This document shows, in pieces, positions 17,150-26,172 of a DNA stretch of 64,000 bases (position 1 is its first letter; every line of letters starts with the position of its first letter). The notes beneath the pieces were generated by a model that was given only the letters and a program-made list of their open reading frames with translations, searched no databases and was not told the origin of the DNA. The DNA is from CAWKDG01 sp963848355 (GTDB lineage: Bacteria > Actinomycetota > Acidimicrobiia > Acidimicrobiales > UBA8190). The translations under genes and the position numbers were made by a program. The DNA lies in assembly GCA_963848355.1 (NCBI GenBank), contig CAWKDG010000002.1:124001-188000 (forward strand), given 5' to 3'.

Positions 17150-18394
17150 GTGACGATCAGTGGATGGGTGGCGCCGGGCTTCCATGCCGTACGCGAGGTG
17201 TTTCAGGACAACTTCGACGCCGGGGCTGAAGTGGGTGCGGCTTTCGCCGCCTATCACCGTGGGGCGAAGGTGGTCGACCTCTGGGGTGGGATTGCCGATC
17301 GGAGATCCGGCTCTCCCTGGGAGGAGGACACACTCGTCCTCGTCTATTCGACGACCAAGGGCGTCACCGCCATGTGCGCCCACCGGCTGGCCCAGTCGGG
17401 GGTCATCGACGTCGAAGCACCGGTGGCGACCTACTGGCCCGAGTTCGCCCAGGCCGGCAAGGAGCGGATCACCGTCGCCGATCTCCTGGCCCACCGAGCC
17501 GGCCTGGCCTGGATCGACGGAACGATGTCTGTCGAGGACATGTTGAGCTGGGACCCGGTCATCAAGGCGTTGGAGCGCCAGGCGCCTTCTTGGCCGCCGG
17601 GCACGTCCCATGGATACCACGCCACGACGTACGGCTGGCTCGTCGGCGAAGTCGTCCGACGGGTCACAGGTGTCAGCGTGGGCACCTACCTACGCACCGA
17701 GATCGCCGCACCGCTCGAAGCCGACTTCTTCATCGGACTTCCGGCGTCGCAAGAGCCGCGGGTGGCGCGCCTCGTGTCGTTCGCCGAAGACTTCGCCTCG
17801 GGCCGAACGACCCGCAGCCCCCTCCAGGCGGGCGACGGGGAGGTTGCCGGGGCTGACCTGGCCCACCTGGCCGAGTTGGCGCCGTCGTACCTGGCTGAGG
17901 ACGGTCCCCTCTTCAAGGCGCTCATGGCCCCCGGTGGGGCCTTCGCCGACCAGGAGCTCTGGCACACTTCTCGGCTGCACGCAGCGGAGATCCCGGCCGC
18001 CAATGGCATCTGTGACGCCCGGTCGCTCGCCCGCCTGTACGCCGCCTGTGTCAGCGAGGTGAAGACGGGGCCGGGAAAGGGTGTCCGCATCCTCACGCCT
18101 GAGCAGGTCGACAGGGCCGTGCACCCCGAGACCGAGGGACCGGACATCGTTCTGCTCGGCCTCGACATCCAGTGGGGGCTCGGGTTCAACGTCAACCGCG
18201 GCCTCATCAGCGCCGCCGGTCTGGGCGGGCCCCGAGCCTTCGGGCATTTCGGCATGGGCGGTTCTGTCGGGTGGGCCGACCCCGATGCCGAGCTCGGGAT
18301 GGGTTACGTGATGAACCGGATGGAGATCGGAACGACCGGCGATGCCAGGAGCTTTCGGCTCATCCGGGCGTGCCTCGACGCTGTGCGCCACTGA
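17150..18394 (+). CDS. Serine beta-lactamase/esterase-family hydrolase (EstB-like)
   Basis: 414 residues from the GTG at 17150, six bases after GGAG; an ATG at 17144 abuts the ribosome site and is less likely. The nucleophile motif SxxK appears as 'VYSTTKGVTAM', the Tyr motif as 'SHGYHATTYGWLVGEVVRRV', and the C-terminal 'FGHFGMGGSVGWADPDAELG' corresponds to the HxG/KTG region. There is no signal peptide, so it is cytoplasmic and more likely an esterase or peptidase than a beta-lactamase. A wide 'AYHRGAKVVDLWGGIADR' opening is typical of this EstB-like subgroup. Confidence 0.9.
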   Translation: MTISGWVAPGFHAVREVFQDNFDAGAEVGAAFAAYHRGAKVVDLWGGIADRRSGSPWEEDTLVLVYSTTKGVTAMCAHRLAQSGVIDVEAPVATYWPEFAQAGKERITVADLLAHRAGLAWIDGTMSVEDMLSWDPVIKALERQAPSWPPGTSHGYHATTYGWLVGEVVRRVTGVSVGTYLRTEIAAPLEADFFIGLPASQEPRVARLVSFAEDFASGRTTRSPLQAGDGEVAGADLAHLAELAPSYLAEDGPLFKALMAPGGAFADQELWHTSRLHAAEIPAANGICDARSLARLYAACVSEVKTGPGKGVRILTPEQVDRAVHPETEGPDIVLLGLDIQWGLGFNVNRGLISAAGLGGPRAFGHFGMGGSVGWADPDAELGMGYVMNRMEIGTTGDARSFRLIRACLDAVRH

Positions 18395-18477
18395 CGTGCA
18401 GGCGCACTCCGCGGTCGGGGTGCCCGGTCCGATGACCGCAGGACGGCCAGGGCGAGCAAGATCTTCCGGCCAGCCGA

Positions 18478-20472
18478 GTGACATGTCAACGGACGGATGC
18501 TTCCCCACGTGAGTGCATCGTGAACTCCGACACGGCTCGACGCCTCCGCTGGGGCTCTGGGTCGTCAGGGAACCCGACCGGACCGCCGGTCGAGTCCACC
18601 GCCGAGTCGGAGTGGACCCATGGCTCCGACCGGGTCATGCCCCGCCTTCCGGCGATCGACGGACTGCGGGCGGTGGCCGTGACGGCCGTCCTCCTCTACC
18701 ACCTCCCCGTGGGCTGGCTCCCCGGTGGCTTCCTCGGGGTGGACATGTTCTTCGTCATCTCAGGTTTCCTCATCACCAGCATCTTGACCGCCGAGGTCCA
18801 CGCCACGGGTCGGATCGGCCTCAGGCACTTCTGGCTACGCCGTGCCCGTCGTCTGCTCCCCGCCTTGCTGTTCATGCTGGTCGTCATCGTGGCCGTCTCG
18901 ACGATCTTTGCCCGTGACGCCCTGTCGCTCCTGGCGTCGGACCTTCCGGCCGTTCTCGGCTACTTCACGAACTGGTGGCTCATCTTCCACCACGTGAGCT
19001 ACTTCCAGTCCGTCGGTCGGCCGCCCCTCGTCCTGCACCTGTGGTCCCTGGCCGTCGAGGAACAGTTCTACCTCCTGTGGCCGCTGATCGTCCTCCTCGT
19101 CGTCCGACGCCACCGTCGGACGAAGCTGGTCGGGGTGGTCGCGCTGGTGGGGGCTGTCGCATCGAGCGTGTGGATGGCCGTCCTCTTCCAGACCTCCCAG
19201 GACCCGTCGCGGGTCTATTTCGGGACGGACTCACACGCCGGTGGCCTGCTGCTCGGCGCCGCCCTCGCCGTCGTCTTTCCTCCGTGGAGCCGCTCACCCA
19301 CGGTGAGGAGGTCGGCTCGACGTGTCATGGGCGTCGTCGGGATCGGCGCGTTCGCCGGACTCATCGCACTCATGGCCACCCTGAATCAGTTCGGAACGTT
19401 CACCTATCGGGGCGGGATCCAGCTGGCGACCGTCCTGAGTGCGCTGATCATCGTGGTCGTCACGCATCCCGGTGTCGGAGGCGCCCGGATCCTGACGTCG
19501 CCGGTACTTCAATGGATCGGGAAGCGCTCCTACGCCATCTACCTGTGGCATTGGCCGATCTTCGAATTGACGCGACCGGATCTCGACGTCTCGCTGTCGG
19601 GTTGGCCCCTCACCGCCCTCCGTCTTGTCCTGGTGGCCGTCGCCGCCGACCTCTCGTACCGACTCGTCGAGCAACCGTTCCGGACCGGCCAGGCCCAGGC
19701 GGTCCTCCGATGGCTGTGGGCCCAGCGCCGCCCCATCTCCCTGGCGGCGGGAAGCGCGACGGCCCTTGTCCTGGCCCTTCTCGCCTTGGAGCTGACGACG
19801 GCACCCGCCATCGTGCCTCCCCCGGCCCTGGCCTCGGGCTCGACCCCTGCCGGCCGGACCCCGATCCTCCCGACCGGCGTGGAGGTCTCGGGGACGCCCC
19901 ACCCCGGTCAGGTGACCTCGCGACCACCCTGGCCGGCTGCGGGCAGCGTGGCGTCGACCGCGCCCGCCCCCAACCATGTGCTGGCCATCGGGGACTCCGT
20001 CATGCTCGACGCCGCCGCCGATCTCACGCAGGATCTCGGACCGTCCACCGTGGTCGACGCCGTCGTGGGCCGACAGGTGTCGGATGGCATCCAGCGTCTG
20101 GCCGACTATGCGGCGGCGGGGCGGCTCGCCGGCCTCACCGCGCTCGTCATCGGGCTCGGTACCAACGGACCGATGAGCGTGGCCCAGTGCGAGCAGATCC
20201 TGAGCCTGGCCTCGGGCGTCCCCCGGGTGGTCTTCATCAACGTGCGCATGCCCCGCCCTTGGGAATCCGTCACCAACACGACGCTCGCTGCGTGTACGGC
20301 GCGGCAACCGAGAGTGATCCTCGTCGATTGGTACGACGCATCGGCGGCGCCGGGAGTGCTCGGACCCGATGCGATCCACTCGACCCCGACGGGAGCGAAC
20401 CTGTACGCATCCCTCGTGACGCGCGCCGTCGAGACTTCGACGAGCGTGCGGCCGGAGCTGGCCCGTCGCTGA
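18478..20472 (+). CDS. Acyltransferase-3 (OafA/YrhL type) with C-terminal SGNH domain
   Basis: Up to 664 residues. The start is unclear: GTG at 18478 or 18520, or ATG at 18637 immediately before the conserved 'LPAIDGLRAVAVTAVLLYHL'. About ten membrane helices span residues 60-430; 'FFVISGFLITSIL', 'RRARRLLPALL', 'PLVLHLWSLAVEEQFYLLWP' and 'IYLWHWPIFEL' are family hallmarks. After a Pro-rich linker an SGNH hydrolase domain follows ('VLAIGDSVMLDAAADL', 'LVIGLGTNGPM', 'DAIHSTPTGANLYA' with the catalytic Asp/His). Such fusions O-acetylate cell-surface polysaccharides or peptidoglycan. No glycosyltransferase is adjacent. Confidence 0.93.
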   Translation: MTCQRTDASPRECIVNSDTARRLRWGSGSSGNPTGPPVESTAESEWTHGSDRVMPRLPAIDGLRAVAVTAVLLYHLPVGWLPGGFLGVDMFFVISGFLITSILTAEVHATGRIGLRHFWLRRARRLLPALLFMLVVIVAVSTIFARDALSLLASDLPAVLGYFTNWWLIFHHVSYFQSVGRPPLVLHLWSLAVEEQFYLLWPLIVLLVVRRHRRTKLVGVVALVGAVASSVWMAVLFQTSQDPSRVYFGTDSHAGGLLLGAALAVVFPPWSRSPTVRRSARRVMGVVGIGAFAGLIALMATLNQFGTFTYRGGIQLATVLSALIIVVVTHPGVGGARILTSPVLQWIGKRSYAIYLWHWPIFELTRPDLDVSLSGWPLTALRLVLVAVAADLSYRLVEQPFRTGQAQAVLRWLWAQRRPISLAAGSATALVLALLALELTTAPAIVPPPALASGSTPAGRTPILPTGVEVSGTPHPGQVTSRPPWPAAGSVASTAPAPNHVLAIGDSVMLDAAADLTQDLGPSTVVDAVVGRQVSDGIQRLADYAAAGRLAGLTALVIGLGTNGPMSVAQCEQILSLASGVPRVVFINVRMPRPWESVTNTTLAACTARQPRVILVDWYDASAAPGVLGPDAIHSTPTGANLYASLVTRAVETSTSVRPELARR

Positions 20473-20556
20473 CACCGCCTCGGGTCCTGACGCATTGCCG
20501 TCGAGTCGAGTGACTCTTGGGATAGACATGGTCAGGCGCGGCAAAGGTCGAATCGC

Positions 20557-20910
20557 ATGGAGCAGGAGAACCCAGCCAGGGAGGAGCCCGACGTCCGCTT
20601 CTCGTTTGCCAACGAACGGACGTTTCTCGCCTGGAACCGCACCGCGCTGGCACTGATCGCCACCGGAATCGCCGCCACGCAGCTTCTCCCCAGCTTCCAC
20701 ATCACCGACGGTCGCCGGCTCCTCGGCCTGCCCCTCGTGGCCCTGGGCGCGTTGGTGGCGGCCGCCAGTCTCCGGCACTGGCGTGCGAACGAGAGGGCCA
20801 TGCGCCGGGGAGATCCCCTCCCACGCTCCCCGATGCCCTTCATCCTGGCCTCGGGCATCGTCGTCGTCGGCGTCATCGGAGCCGTCCTCGCCGCATTCGG
20901 GCCTCGGTGA
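20557..20910 (+). CDS. DUF202 (YidH-like) membrane protein
   Basis: 117 residues. 'VRFSFANERTFLAWNRTALALIATGIAA' marks the DUF202 start (residues 11-38; NERTxLAWxRTxL). Three hydrophobic segments lie near residues 27-45, 53-72 and 90-112. Function of the family is unknown. It overlaps a second DUF202 gene by four bases, so the two probably form a heteromeric membrane unit. Confidence 0.92.
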   Translation: MEQENPAREEPDVRFSFANERTFLAWNRTALALIATGIAATQLLPSFHITDGRRLLGLPLVALGALVAAASLRHWRANERAMRRGDPLPRSPMPFILASGIVVVGVIGAVLAAFGPR

Positions 20911-21245
20911 CGTCTGTGTCCGATCCCGACCCGGTCGATCACGGTCTCCCCGGCGAGCGCACCGATCTGGCGTGGAACCGGTCGGGACTCGCCGCCCTGG
21001 CCTGCGTCGCCGTGCTCGTACGGCGGATCTGGCCTCTGCGGGGGGCCGATCAGGTCGTGGCCCTGGCCTGCATCTCGGCCGGGTCGTTCGCCTGGGCCTT
21101 CGCCCTGTCCGTCGGACGCACCCTGTGGGGCCGGACGACCGAGGAACGGGGGGTCCTGAGCGCGAGACGAGCCGTCGTCATCACGACGGGCACCCTCGCG
21201 CTGGCGCTGGCCGCCCTGGCCCTGGCTTTCGTCCAGCCGTCGTAG
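20907..21245 (+). CDS. Second DUF202 membrane protein
   Basis: 112 residues from a GTG overlapping the previous stop (GTGA). 'PGERTDLAWNRSGLAALACV' is the DUF202 signature, with three hydrophobic segments. The divergent sequence and tandem order with the first copy repeat a common arrangement of a long and a short DUF202 protein. No function is known. Confidence 0.88.
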   Translation: MTSVSDPDPVDHGLPGERTDLAWNRSGLAALACVAVLVRRIWPLRGADQVVALACISAGSFAWAFALSVGRTLWGRTTEERGVLSARRAVVITTGTLALALAALALAFVQPS

Positions 21246-21269
21246 CCGATCCGGGCGTTCCGGGCAGGC

Positions 21270-22787
21270 TCAGCCGACCGGCGGGACCGGTTGTGGCGGG
21301 GGTGGACCGACATAGAGGGCGGTGGGGCGAATTAGTCGATTGTCCCCCGCTTGCTCCATGGCGTGGGTGGCCCAACCGATCACCCGACTCGAGGCGAATG
21401 TCGGGGTGAACATCTCGCGGGGAATGCCACACGCGTTCATGACGACGCCGGCGAAGAACTCGACGTTGGCGTAGAGCTTGTGACCCGGCTTGAGTTCGGC
21501 GAGAGCTTCGACCACGATCCGTTCGACGTCGCAGGCGAAGTCCACGAGCGGGCCACCCAGGCTCCGGGCCACGTCCCGGAGGAGCAGTGATCGAGGGTCG
21601 TCGGTCTTGTAGACCCGGTGACCGAATCCCATGATCCGCTCCCCTCGCCCGATGGCGGCGCGGATCCAGGCGTCAGCCCGATCGGGCGTGCCGATCTCGT
21701 CCAGCATGGCGAGCGCGCGACTCGGGGCACCACCATGGAGTGGACCGGACAGCGCGCCGATGGCGCCGCAGACGGCGGCGGCCAGATCTGCGCCGGTCGA
21801 GGTGATGACGCGGGCGGTGAAGGTCGACGAGTTGAAGCCATGGTCGATGGTGAGCATGAGGTACTGCTCGACAGCCCGCGCGCGTTCGGGCGTCGGTTCC
21901 TCTCCGGTCAACATCCACAGGTAATTGGCGGCCGTCGCGAGATCGGGGCGCGGGGGCAGCGCGTCCAGTCCGGCACGGATCCTGTAGGCCGAGGTCAAGA
22001 GGGTCGGGACGACGGCACAGAGGCGAGTGGCTTGACCCTTCAGGGTGCCGGCGTCGATGTCCGTGGTCGCTTCCCAGCCGAGCTCAGCCCCGAGAAGAGA
22101 CACACCGGTGCGGAGGACGTCGAGCGGGGAACCCTGGGTGGCGAGTGACGGGAGCAGTGCCGTCAGTCCCGGTGGCAGCGCCCGCAACTGGGTGATCTCT
22201 TCGACGAATCGAGAGGACTGACCGGCTATGGGCAGAGCGCCGTTGAAGAGGAGGAACCACACGTCTTCGAGGGATCGCCTCTGGGCGAGTTCGACCGCCG
22301 AGTACTGGCGGTAGTGGAAGAATCCCTCCAGCCCCCGGACGTCGCCTACGGTCGTCTCCGAGACCACGACGCCCTCGAGGCCGCGGGGTACGTCGTGCGC
22401 CACCTCATCGGCCGGACGCAGGCTGGCGATGGCGAACAGGTCGCGGATGGAGACCACGCCGACGAGCTCGCCGTCGTTCACCACCGGGAGGTGCCGGTAG
22501 TGGTGGTGCGTCAAGCTGGCCCACGCCGCCCCCGCCTCCTCCTCGGGTCCGAGGGTGTCGGGATTGGCGGTCATCCACAGTCCAACCAATTCGTGGCCGG
22601 GATCGACGCTCGCTGCCGCCGCTCGCAGAAGATCGCGCTCGGTCAGGATCCCGATCGCCTTGTTGTCCTCCACGACGATGATCGAACCTGATTCGGCGTC
22701 CCGCATGTGCCCCGCCGCATCGGCCAACGACACGTCCCTGGCGCAGACGAGCGGTGGGGTCGACATGAGATCGCGCACCGTTGTCAT
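21270..22787 (-). CDS. Citrate synthase fused to an N-terminal CBS-domain pair
   Basis: 505 residues; ribosome site GGAGG before the ATG at 22787. Residues 1-125 are two CBS motifs ('VRDLMSTPPLVCARDVSLAD', 'AIGILTERDLLRA', then 'HHHYRHLPVVNDGELVGVVS', 'IRDLFAIA'), which normally bind AMP/ATP or similar. Residues 140-495 are citrate synthase ('IDHGFNSSTFTARVI', 'GPLHGGAPSRAL', 'IMGFGHRVYKTDDPRS', 'FTPTFASSRVIGWATHAMEQ'). The position usually occupied by the catalytic Asp reads Glu ('YANVEFFAGVV'). It condenses oxaloacetate with an acyl-CoA; citrate versus methylcitrate activity cannot be decided here. The CBS pair suggests direct control by adenylates. It is divergent from a DNA-binding citrate synthase. 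Confidence 0.95.
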   Translation of the reverse strand: MTTVRDLMSTPPLVCARDVSLADAAGHMRDAESGSIIVVEDNKAIGILTERDLLRAAAASVDPGHELVGLWMTANPDTLGPEEEAGAAWASLTHHHYRHLPVVNDGELVGVVSIRDLFAIASLRPADEVAHDVPRGLEGVVVSETTVGDVRGLEGFFHYRQYSAVELAQRRSLEDVWFLLFNGALPIAGQSSRFVEEITQLRALPPGLTALLPSLATQGSPLDVLRTGVSLLGAELGWEATTDIDAGTLKGQATRLCAVVPTLLTSAYRIRAGLDALPPRPDLATAANYLWMLTGEEPTPERARAVEQYLMLTIDHGFNSSTFTARVITSTGADLAAAVCGAIGALSGPLHGGAPSRALAMLDEIGTPDRADAWIRAAIGRGERIMGFGHRVYKTDDPRSLLLRDVARSLGGPLVDFACDVERIVVEALAELKPGHKLYANVEFFAGVVMNACGIPREMFTPTFASSRVIGWATHAMEQAGDNRLIRPTALYVGPPPPQPVPPVG

Positions 22788-22871
22788 CGGGCCTCCTCGA
22801 TCGTTCGGCGTCCGAGCCGCGACGGCATCGGCGTACGGTCATCATGGCGCCGGGACCGGTTTTTGTAAATG

Positions 22872-22900
22872 TTGATCAAGTCAATATGTTTGACTAGGGT
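22872..22900 (+). promoter_or_regulatory. Promoter and palindromic operator between the two citrate synthases
   Basis: TTGATC (22872-22877), 17 bases, TAGGGT (22895-22900), then six bases to the GTG at 22907, so the transcript is leaderless. Overlapping it are a perfect palindrome TTGATCAA (22872-22879) and an inverted repeat GTCAA-TATGT-TTGAC (22880-22894). This AT-rich island in GC-rich DNA is a natural target for the helix-turn-helix domain of the adjacent protein. Confidence 0.6.
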
Positions 22901-22906
22901 GGGACG

Positions 22907-24082
22907 GTGGCGCGGATGCTCGAGAGCGAGGAGGCGGCACGCCGTCTCGGCGTCAAACTCTCCACTCTCTACGCCTACGTGAGCCGCGGACTGCTCGTCT
23001 CGCACCCGAGCGACGACAGCCGGCGGCGGTTGTTCGACATGGCGGACGTCGAGCAGCTGGCCCGCCGCTCGCGCGGGGGTCGGCGGGTCGAGTCGAGGCT
23101 CGCCTCGGTGACCACGGGGATCACACAGATCCGCGACGACGGGCCGTACTACCGGGGGCAGCCGGTGACGGCCCTGGCCTCGAGCATCACGTTCGAGGAG
23201 GCCGCCGACCTGCTGTGGCAGGCCGGTCCGTCTCCGACGGACTGGTCCCCGACCCGGCTACCCCGCCCGCCGGAACTCGATACGGGTGATCTCCTCCGGT
23301 GGGTCACGGTGCTCAGCGGCGCCCGGGACCGCCTCCGCGCCGATCTCCGCCCGGAGCTCGTGATCCGATCGGCCCGCCGCCTCATCACCACCATGGTCGA
23401 CGCCCTTCCCCATCCGGCGACCGATTCCACGGCGGCGGGGACGGGATCGACCGCCACCCGCCTCGCCCGACACCTCGTCCCCTCCCCCACGTCGGCGGCC
23501 GCACGCAGGGAGCTTCATCGAACCGTGGACACCGCCCTCGTCCTCCTGGCCGACCACGAGCTGGCCACCTCGACCGTCGCCGTCCGCGTGGCGGCCTCGA
23601 CACGGGCCGACCTCTACGACGCCACCCTGGCCGGCCTCGGCACGTTGGCCGGGCCCCTGCACGGTGGCGCCAGCCAGCTCGCCTACGGCCTGCTCGTCGA
23701 CGCCGAACGTGACGGCGTCGACCGCGCCGTGAACGAGTGCCTCCGCTGGCACCGGGTGGTCCCCGGCTTCGGGCACACCGTGTACAAGCACGGCGACCCC
23801 CGCGTGGCACCGCTCCTCGCCTGTTTCGAGCGCCTGGCCCGGCCCGATCAGCGTGCCCTCGTCGCCTCGCTCGTCGATCTGGCACGGGACCACGATGTCC
23901 CCGAGCCCAACGTCGACCTCGCCCTGGCCGCAGTGACCTGGGCGGCGAAGATGCCGAACGACGCCGGCCGCACGATCTTCACCATTGCCCGGGTGGCCGG
24001 GTGGACCGCCCACTACCTCGAGGAGCTGGGTGAGCGACCCCTCCGGTTCCGCGCCCGCGCCGTGTACGCCACCACCGAGTAG
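22907..24082 (+). CDS. Citrate synthase fused to an N-terminal helix-turn-helix DNA-binding domain
   Basis: 391 residues. Residues 1-55 are a MerR/excisionase-type helix-turn-helix ('ESEEAARRLGVKLSTLYAYV', 'SRGLLVSHPSDDSRRRLFDM'). Residues about 70-385 are citrate synthase: 'GPLHGGASQLAYGLL', 'VPGFGHTVYKHGDPRV', 'EPNVDLALAAVTWAAKM' (Asp kept), 'ARVAGWTAHYLEEL'. The N-terminal part of the enzyme is shortened and the first conserved His region is weak, so catalysis is uncertain. Plausibly it senses oxaloacetate or an acyl-CoA and regulates its own gene and the divergent CBS-citrate synthase. The GTG start is fixed by the -10 box; an ATG lies three codons in. Confidence 0.93.
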   Translation: MARMLESEEAARRLGVKLSTLYAYVSRGLLVSHPSDDSRRRLFDMADVEQLARRSRGGRRVESRLASVTTGITQIRDDGPYYRGQPVTALASSITFEEAADLLWQAGPSPTDWSPTRLPRPPELDTGDLLRWVTVLSGARDRLRADLRPELVIRSARRLITTMVDALPHPATDSTAAGTGSTATRLARHLVPSPTSAAARRELHRTVDTALVLLADHELATSTVAVRVAASTRADLYDATLAGLGTLAGPLHGGASQLAYGLLVDAERDGVDRAVNECLRWHRVVPGFGHTVYKHGDPRVAPLLACFERLARPDQRALVASLVDLARDHDVPEPNVDLALAAVTWAAKMPNDAGRTIFTIARVAGWTAHYLEELGERPLRFRARAVYATTE

Positions 24083-24087
24083 CCCCG

Positions 24088-24093
24088 TATCGT
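24088..24093 (+). promoter_or_regulatory. -10 box of a leaderless promoter (TATCGT)
   Basis: TATCGT is followed by six bases and the ATG at 24100; there is no Shine-Dalgarno. It lies just after the citrate synthase stop, so the next gene has its own promoter. Confidence 0.4.
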
Positions 24094-24099
24094 GGCGGG

Positions 24100-24804
24100 A
24101 TGACGTCTCAGGAGCCAGGAGCCGAGGTCACGCCGGGCGAGAAGCCGTGGAGTGGCGGGGGGCGCAACGAGCTGGCGGCCGAGGTGCGTCGGCTGATGGC
24201 GGCGATCGTCACGTCCAGCCCGCCTCCCGACGTTCTTCAGGACGCGGCGGCGCGGACAGCTCGACTGGCCGATGAGCTGGAGCGGTTCGTCCCCGCTCCG
24301 GGAGCCGTCCCCACGGCCCGCTACGCGGCCGAGGAGGCGCGACAGGGCCTTGCGGCCACCATGGCCACGTCCATGCCGTTCGACATGATCGTCGGTTCGT
24401 GCAATCCGGTGGCACCACCGATCACGGTCGAGTTCCAGCCGCCCAAGGCCGTCGGCACGGTCCTCTTCACCGCTCCTTTCGAGGGGGCGCCGGGGTGCGT
24501 GCACGGCGCGGCGTTGGCCGGTGCCTTCGACATCATGCTGACGGCCGCCAATTTCATGGTCGGCGCCGCCGGTCCGACCGTCGAGCTCACCATCCGATAT
24601 CGCAAGCCGACCTTGATCTCGGAGCCGGTGGTGTTCGAGGCATGGGTGACGGAAAAAAAGGGCCGGCGCACCCACAGCCGCGGACACGTCCTCCAAGGCG
24701 GGGTCGTGACCGTCGAGGCCTTTGGGGAGTTCGCCGAGATGAGCAGGTCCCGCATCGAGTCGATGCACCGGAGACGCGGCACCGGACCGGTGGCGGAGCC
24801 TTAA
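24100..24804 (+). CDS. Hotdog-fold (PaaI-like) thioesterase
   Basis: 234 residues. An N-terminal helical part of about 100 residues is followed by a hotdog domain: 'MIVGSCNPVAPPITVEF', 'APFEGAPGCVHGAALAGAFD' with the conserved 'GxVHGG'-like turn (here CVHGAA), 'LTIRYRKPTLISEPVVFEAWV'. Family members hydrolyse acyl-CoA thioesters in the cytoplasm. The substrate is unknown. The His-Gly of the active-site loop is retained but the second Gly is Ala. It follows the HTH-citrate synthase by 17 bases and is convergent with the next gene, overlapping it by four bases. Confidence 0.85.
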   Translation: MTSQEPGAEVTPGEKPWSGGGRNELAAEVRRLMAAIVTSSPPPDVLQDAAARTARLADELERFVPAPGAVPTARYAAEEARQGLAATMATSMPFDMIVGSCNPVAPPITVEFQPPKAVGTVLFTAPFEGAPGCVHGAALAGAFDIMLTAANFMVGAAGPTVELTIRYRKPTLISEPVVFEAWVTEKKGRRTHSRGHVLQGGVVTVEAFGEFAEMSRSRIESMHRRRGTGPVAEP

Positions 24805-25985
24805 TGGAACAGCTTCAGGGTGTTGTCACCGTCATCGACGAACAGGACACCATGGCGACCGGGAGCGACGGTCAATCCGAAGAGGTCACCGCCGGCGCCG
24901 GCGGGATCGATCTCGACCGTGGCCACCTGTTGCCCCGAGGGCGTGGTCTCGACGGCGTTGCCGTCTCCCCCGTTGACCGTGATCACATCCCCGTTCGGGG
25001 CCAGCGCCATCCCGAGCGGGTTGTTGAGTGAACCTCCGGAGGACAGCGTGAGTCCACCGTGGGCCACCGCCGTGTGCCGGCGCCACGCGGACGGGATGGT
25101 GGCCAATCGGTTGTTGACGGTGTCGGCCACATAGAGCGTCCCGTCGCGTCCGAGGGCGACACCGGTCGGTCCCAGGACCAGGGCCGACGAATTCAGTTGT
25201 TCGGCGAAGCCGGACCCGATGACCTGGGAGCCGGTCATCTGGGGTTCGGTGCCCGGGAGGTCGACCACGTCGATGCGCACGACCGTGCCCCGATCGACCA
25301 CCGAACCGCCCCCCGCCACCGTCCGGTTCAGGACATTGGTGACGAAGAGTTCGGCAAACCCCGAGACCTGGACGGCCGTCAGGTCCCAGGGACCGTTGAT
25401 GTCCGGGCCCGACCACGTCTCGACCGGCGCACCCACACTGTTCAGCACGATGAGGCATCCGGCTTCCGGTGTTCCCGCTCCCGCGTCGGTGACGGGGAGG
25501 CTCCCGACGACGACGAAACCTCCGCGCAGAATGGTGAGGGCGGTCGTGAGGCCCACCCCGCCGGGGCACTTCCCCGGAAGTGGGCCCGAAAGCTGCGCGA
25601 AGAGGCTCTGTTGTCCGCTCGGTGAGATCTCGACGATGGTCGTTCCCGTTCCCTGGAGGTTGGTCTTGGCGTTGAAGTTGCTCACCAGGGTGTCCCCCCG
25701 CACGAGGGCACCCACGGTCCGAGGGACGTTGACGATTCCGTACGGATTCAGGTCGCCGTTGGCCGGGACGGTCGAAGCCACGGTGGTGACCGTCTTCCAC
25801 CGGGAGAGGAAGGGCTTTGCCTGACCTGAGACCGCGGCCTCGGAGACCGATGGGACCAGAGCCACCGAGCCGAGGCCGAGAGCGGCGGCAATCAGGGACG
25901 TGCGCACGATGATCCGGCCCGTGCGCCAGTTCCGTTCGTGACCTCGGGAGTGAGCGGTTCCGGGCCGTCGAAAGGAGTTCTCCAC
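24801..25985 (-). CDS. Secreted NHL-type beta-propeller protein
   Basis: 394 residues from a GTG at 25985, seven bases after GGAGG. A signal peptide (residues about 27-50, cleavage near 'SEAAV') leads into repeats such as 'LVLGPTGVALGRDGTLYVAD' and 'TVNNRLATIPSAWRR', 'NPLGMALAPNGDVITVNGGD', 'LFGLTVAPGRHGVLFVDDGD' typical of NHL propellers. It lacks an anchor, so it is probably secreted or periplasmic. The role, binding or catalysis, is unknown. It is divergent from the kinase gene at 26173. Confidence 0.87.
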   Translation of the reverse strand: MENSFRRPGTAHSRGHERNWRTGRIIVRTSLIAAALGLGSVALVPSVSEAAVSGQAKPFLSRWKTVTTVASTVPANGDLNPYGIVNVPRTVGALVRGDTLVSNFNAKTNLQGTGTTIVEISPSGQQSLFAQLSGPLPGKCPGGVGLTTALTILRGGFVVVGSLPVTDAGAGTPEAGCLIVLNSVGAPVETWSGPDINGPWDLTAVQVSGFAELFVTNVLNRTVAGGGSVVDRGTVVRIDVVDLPGTEPQMTGSQVIGSGFAEQLNSSALVLGPTGVALGRDGTLYVADTVNNRLATIPSAWRRHTAVAHGGLTLSSGGSLNNPLGMALAPNGDVITVNGGDGNAVETTPSGQQVATVEIDPAGAGGDLFGLTVAPGRHGVLFVDDGDNTLKLFH

Positions 25986-26172
25986 CGGTCATCCTCCGTT
26001 CGTCTGCGTGCCGACGACTGGTCGGCGCTCTGGGCTACGGGTCGACGACGGTCGCCGTTCACGAATACCACCCGAGATCCGAGAACTCGGACCCGATGGA
26101 GCTGCTCGCCCACCCTGAGTGCTGGTCACACCTCGTGGGGCGCGTAGACGTTCGCCGACAGCCGGTGTCACG

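Noticed and set aside
17150..18394. True beta-lactamase conferring resistance
   Set aside because: No signal peptide and EstB-like sequence features; the SxxK motif is shared by many esterases and peptidases.
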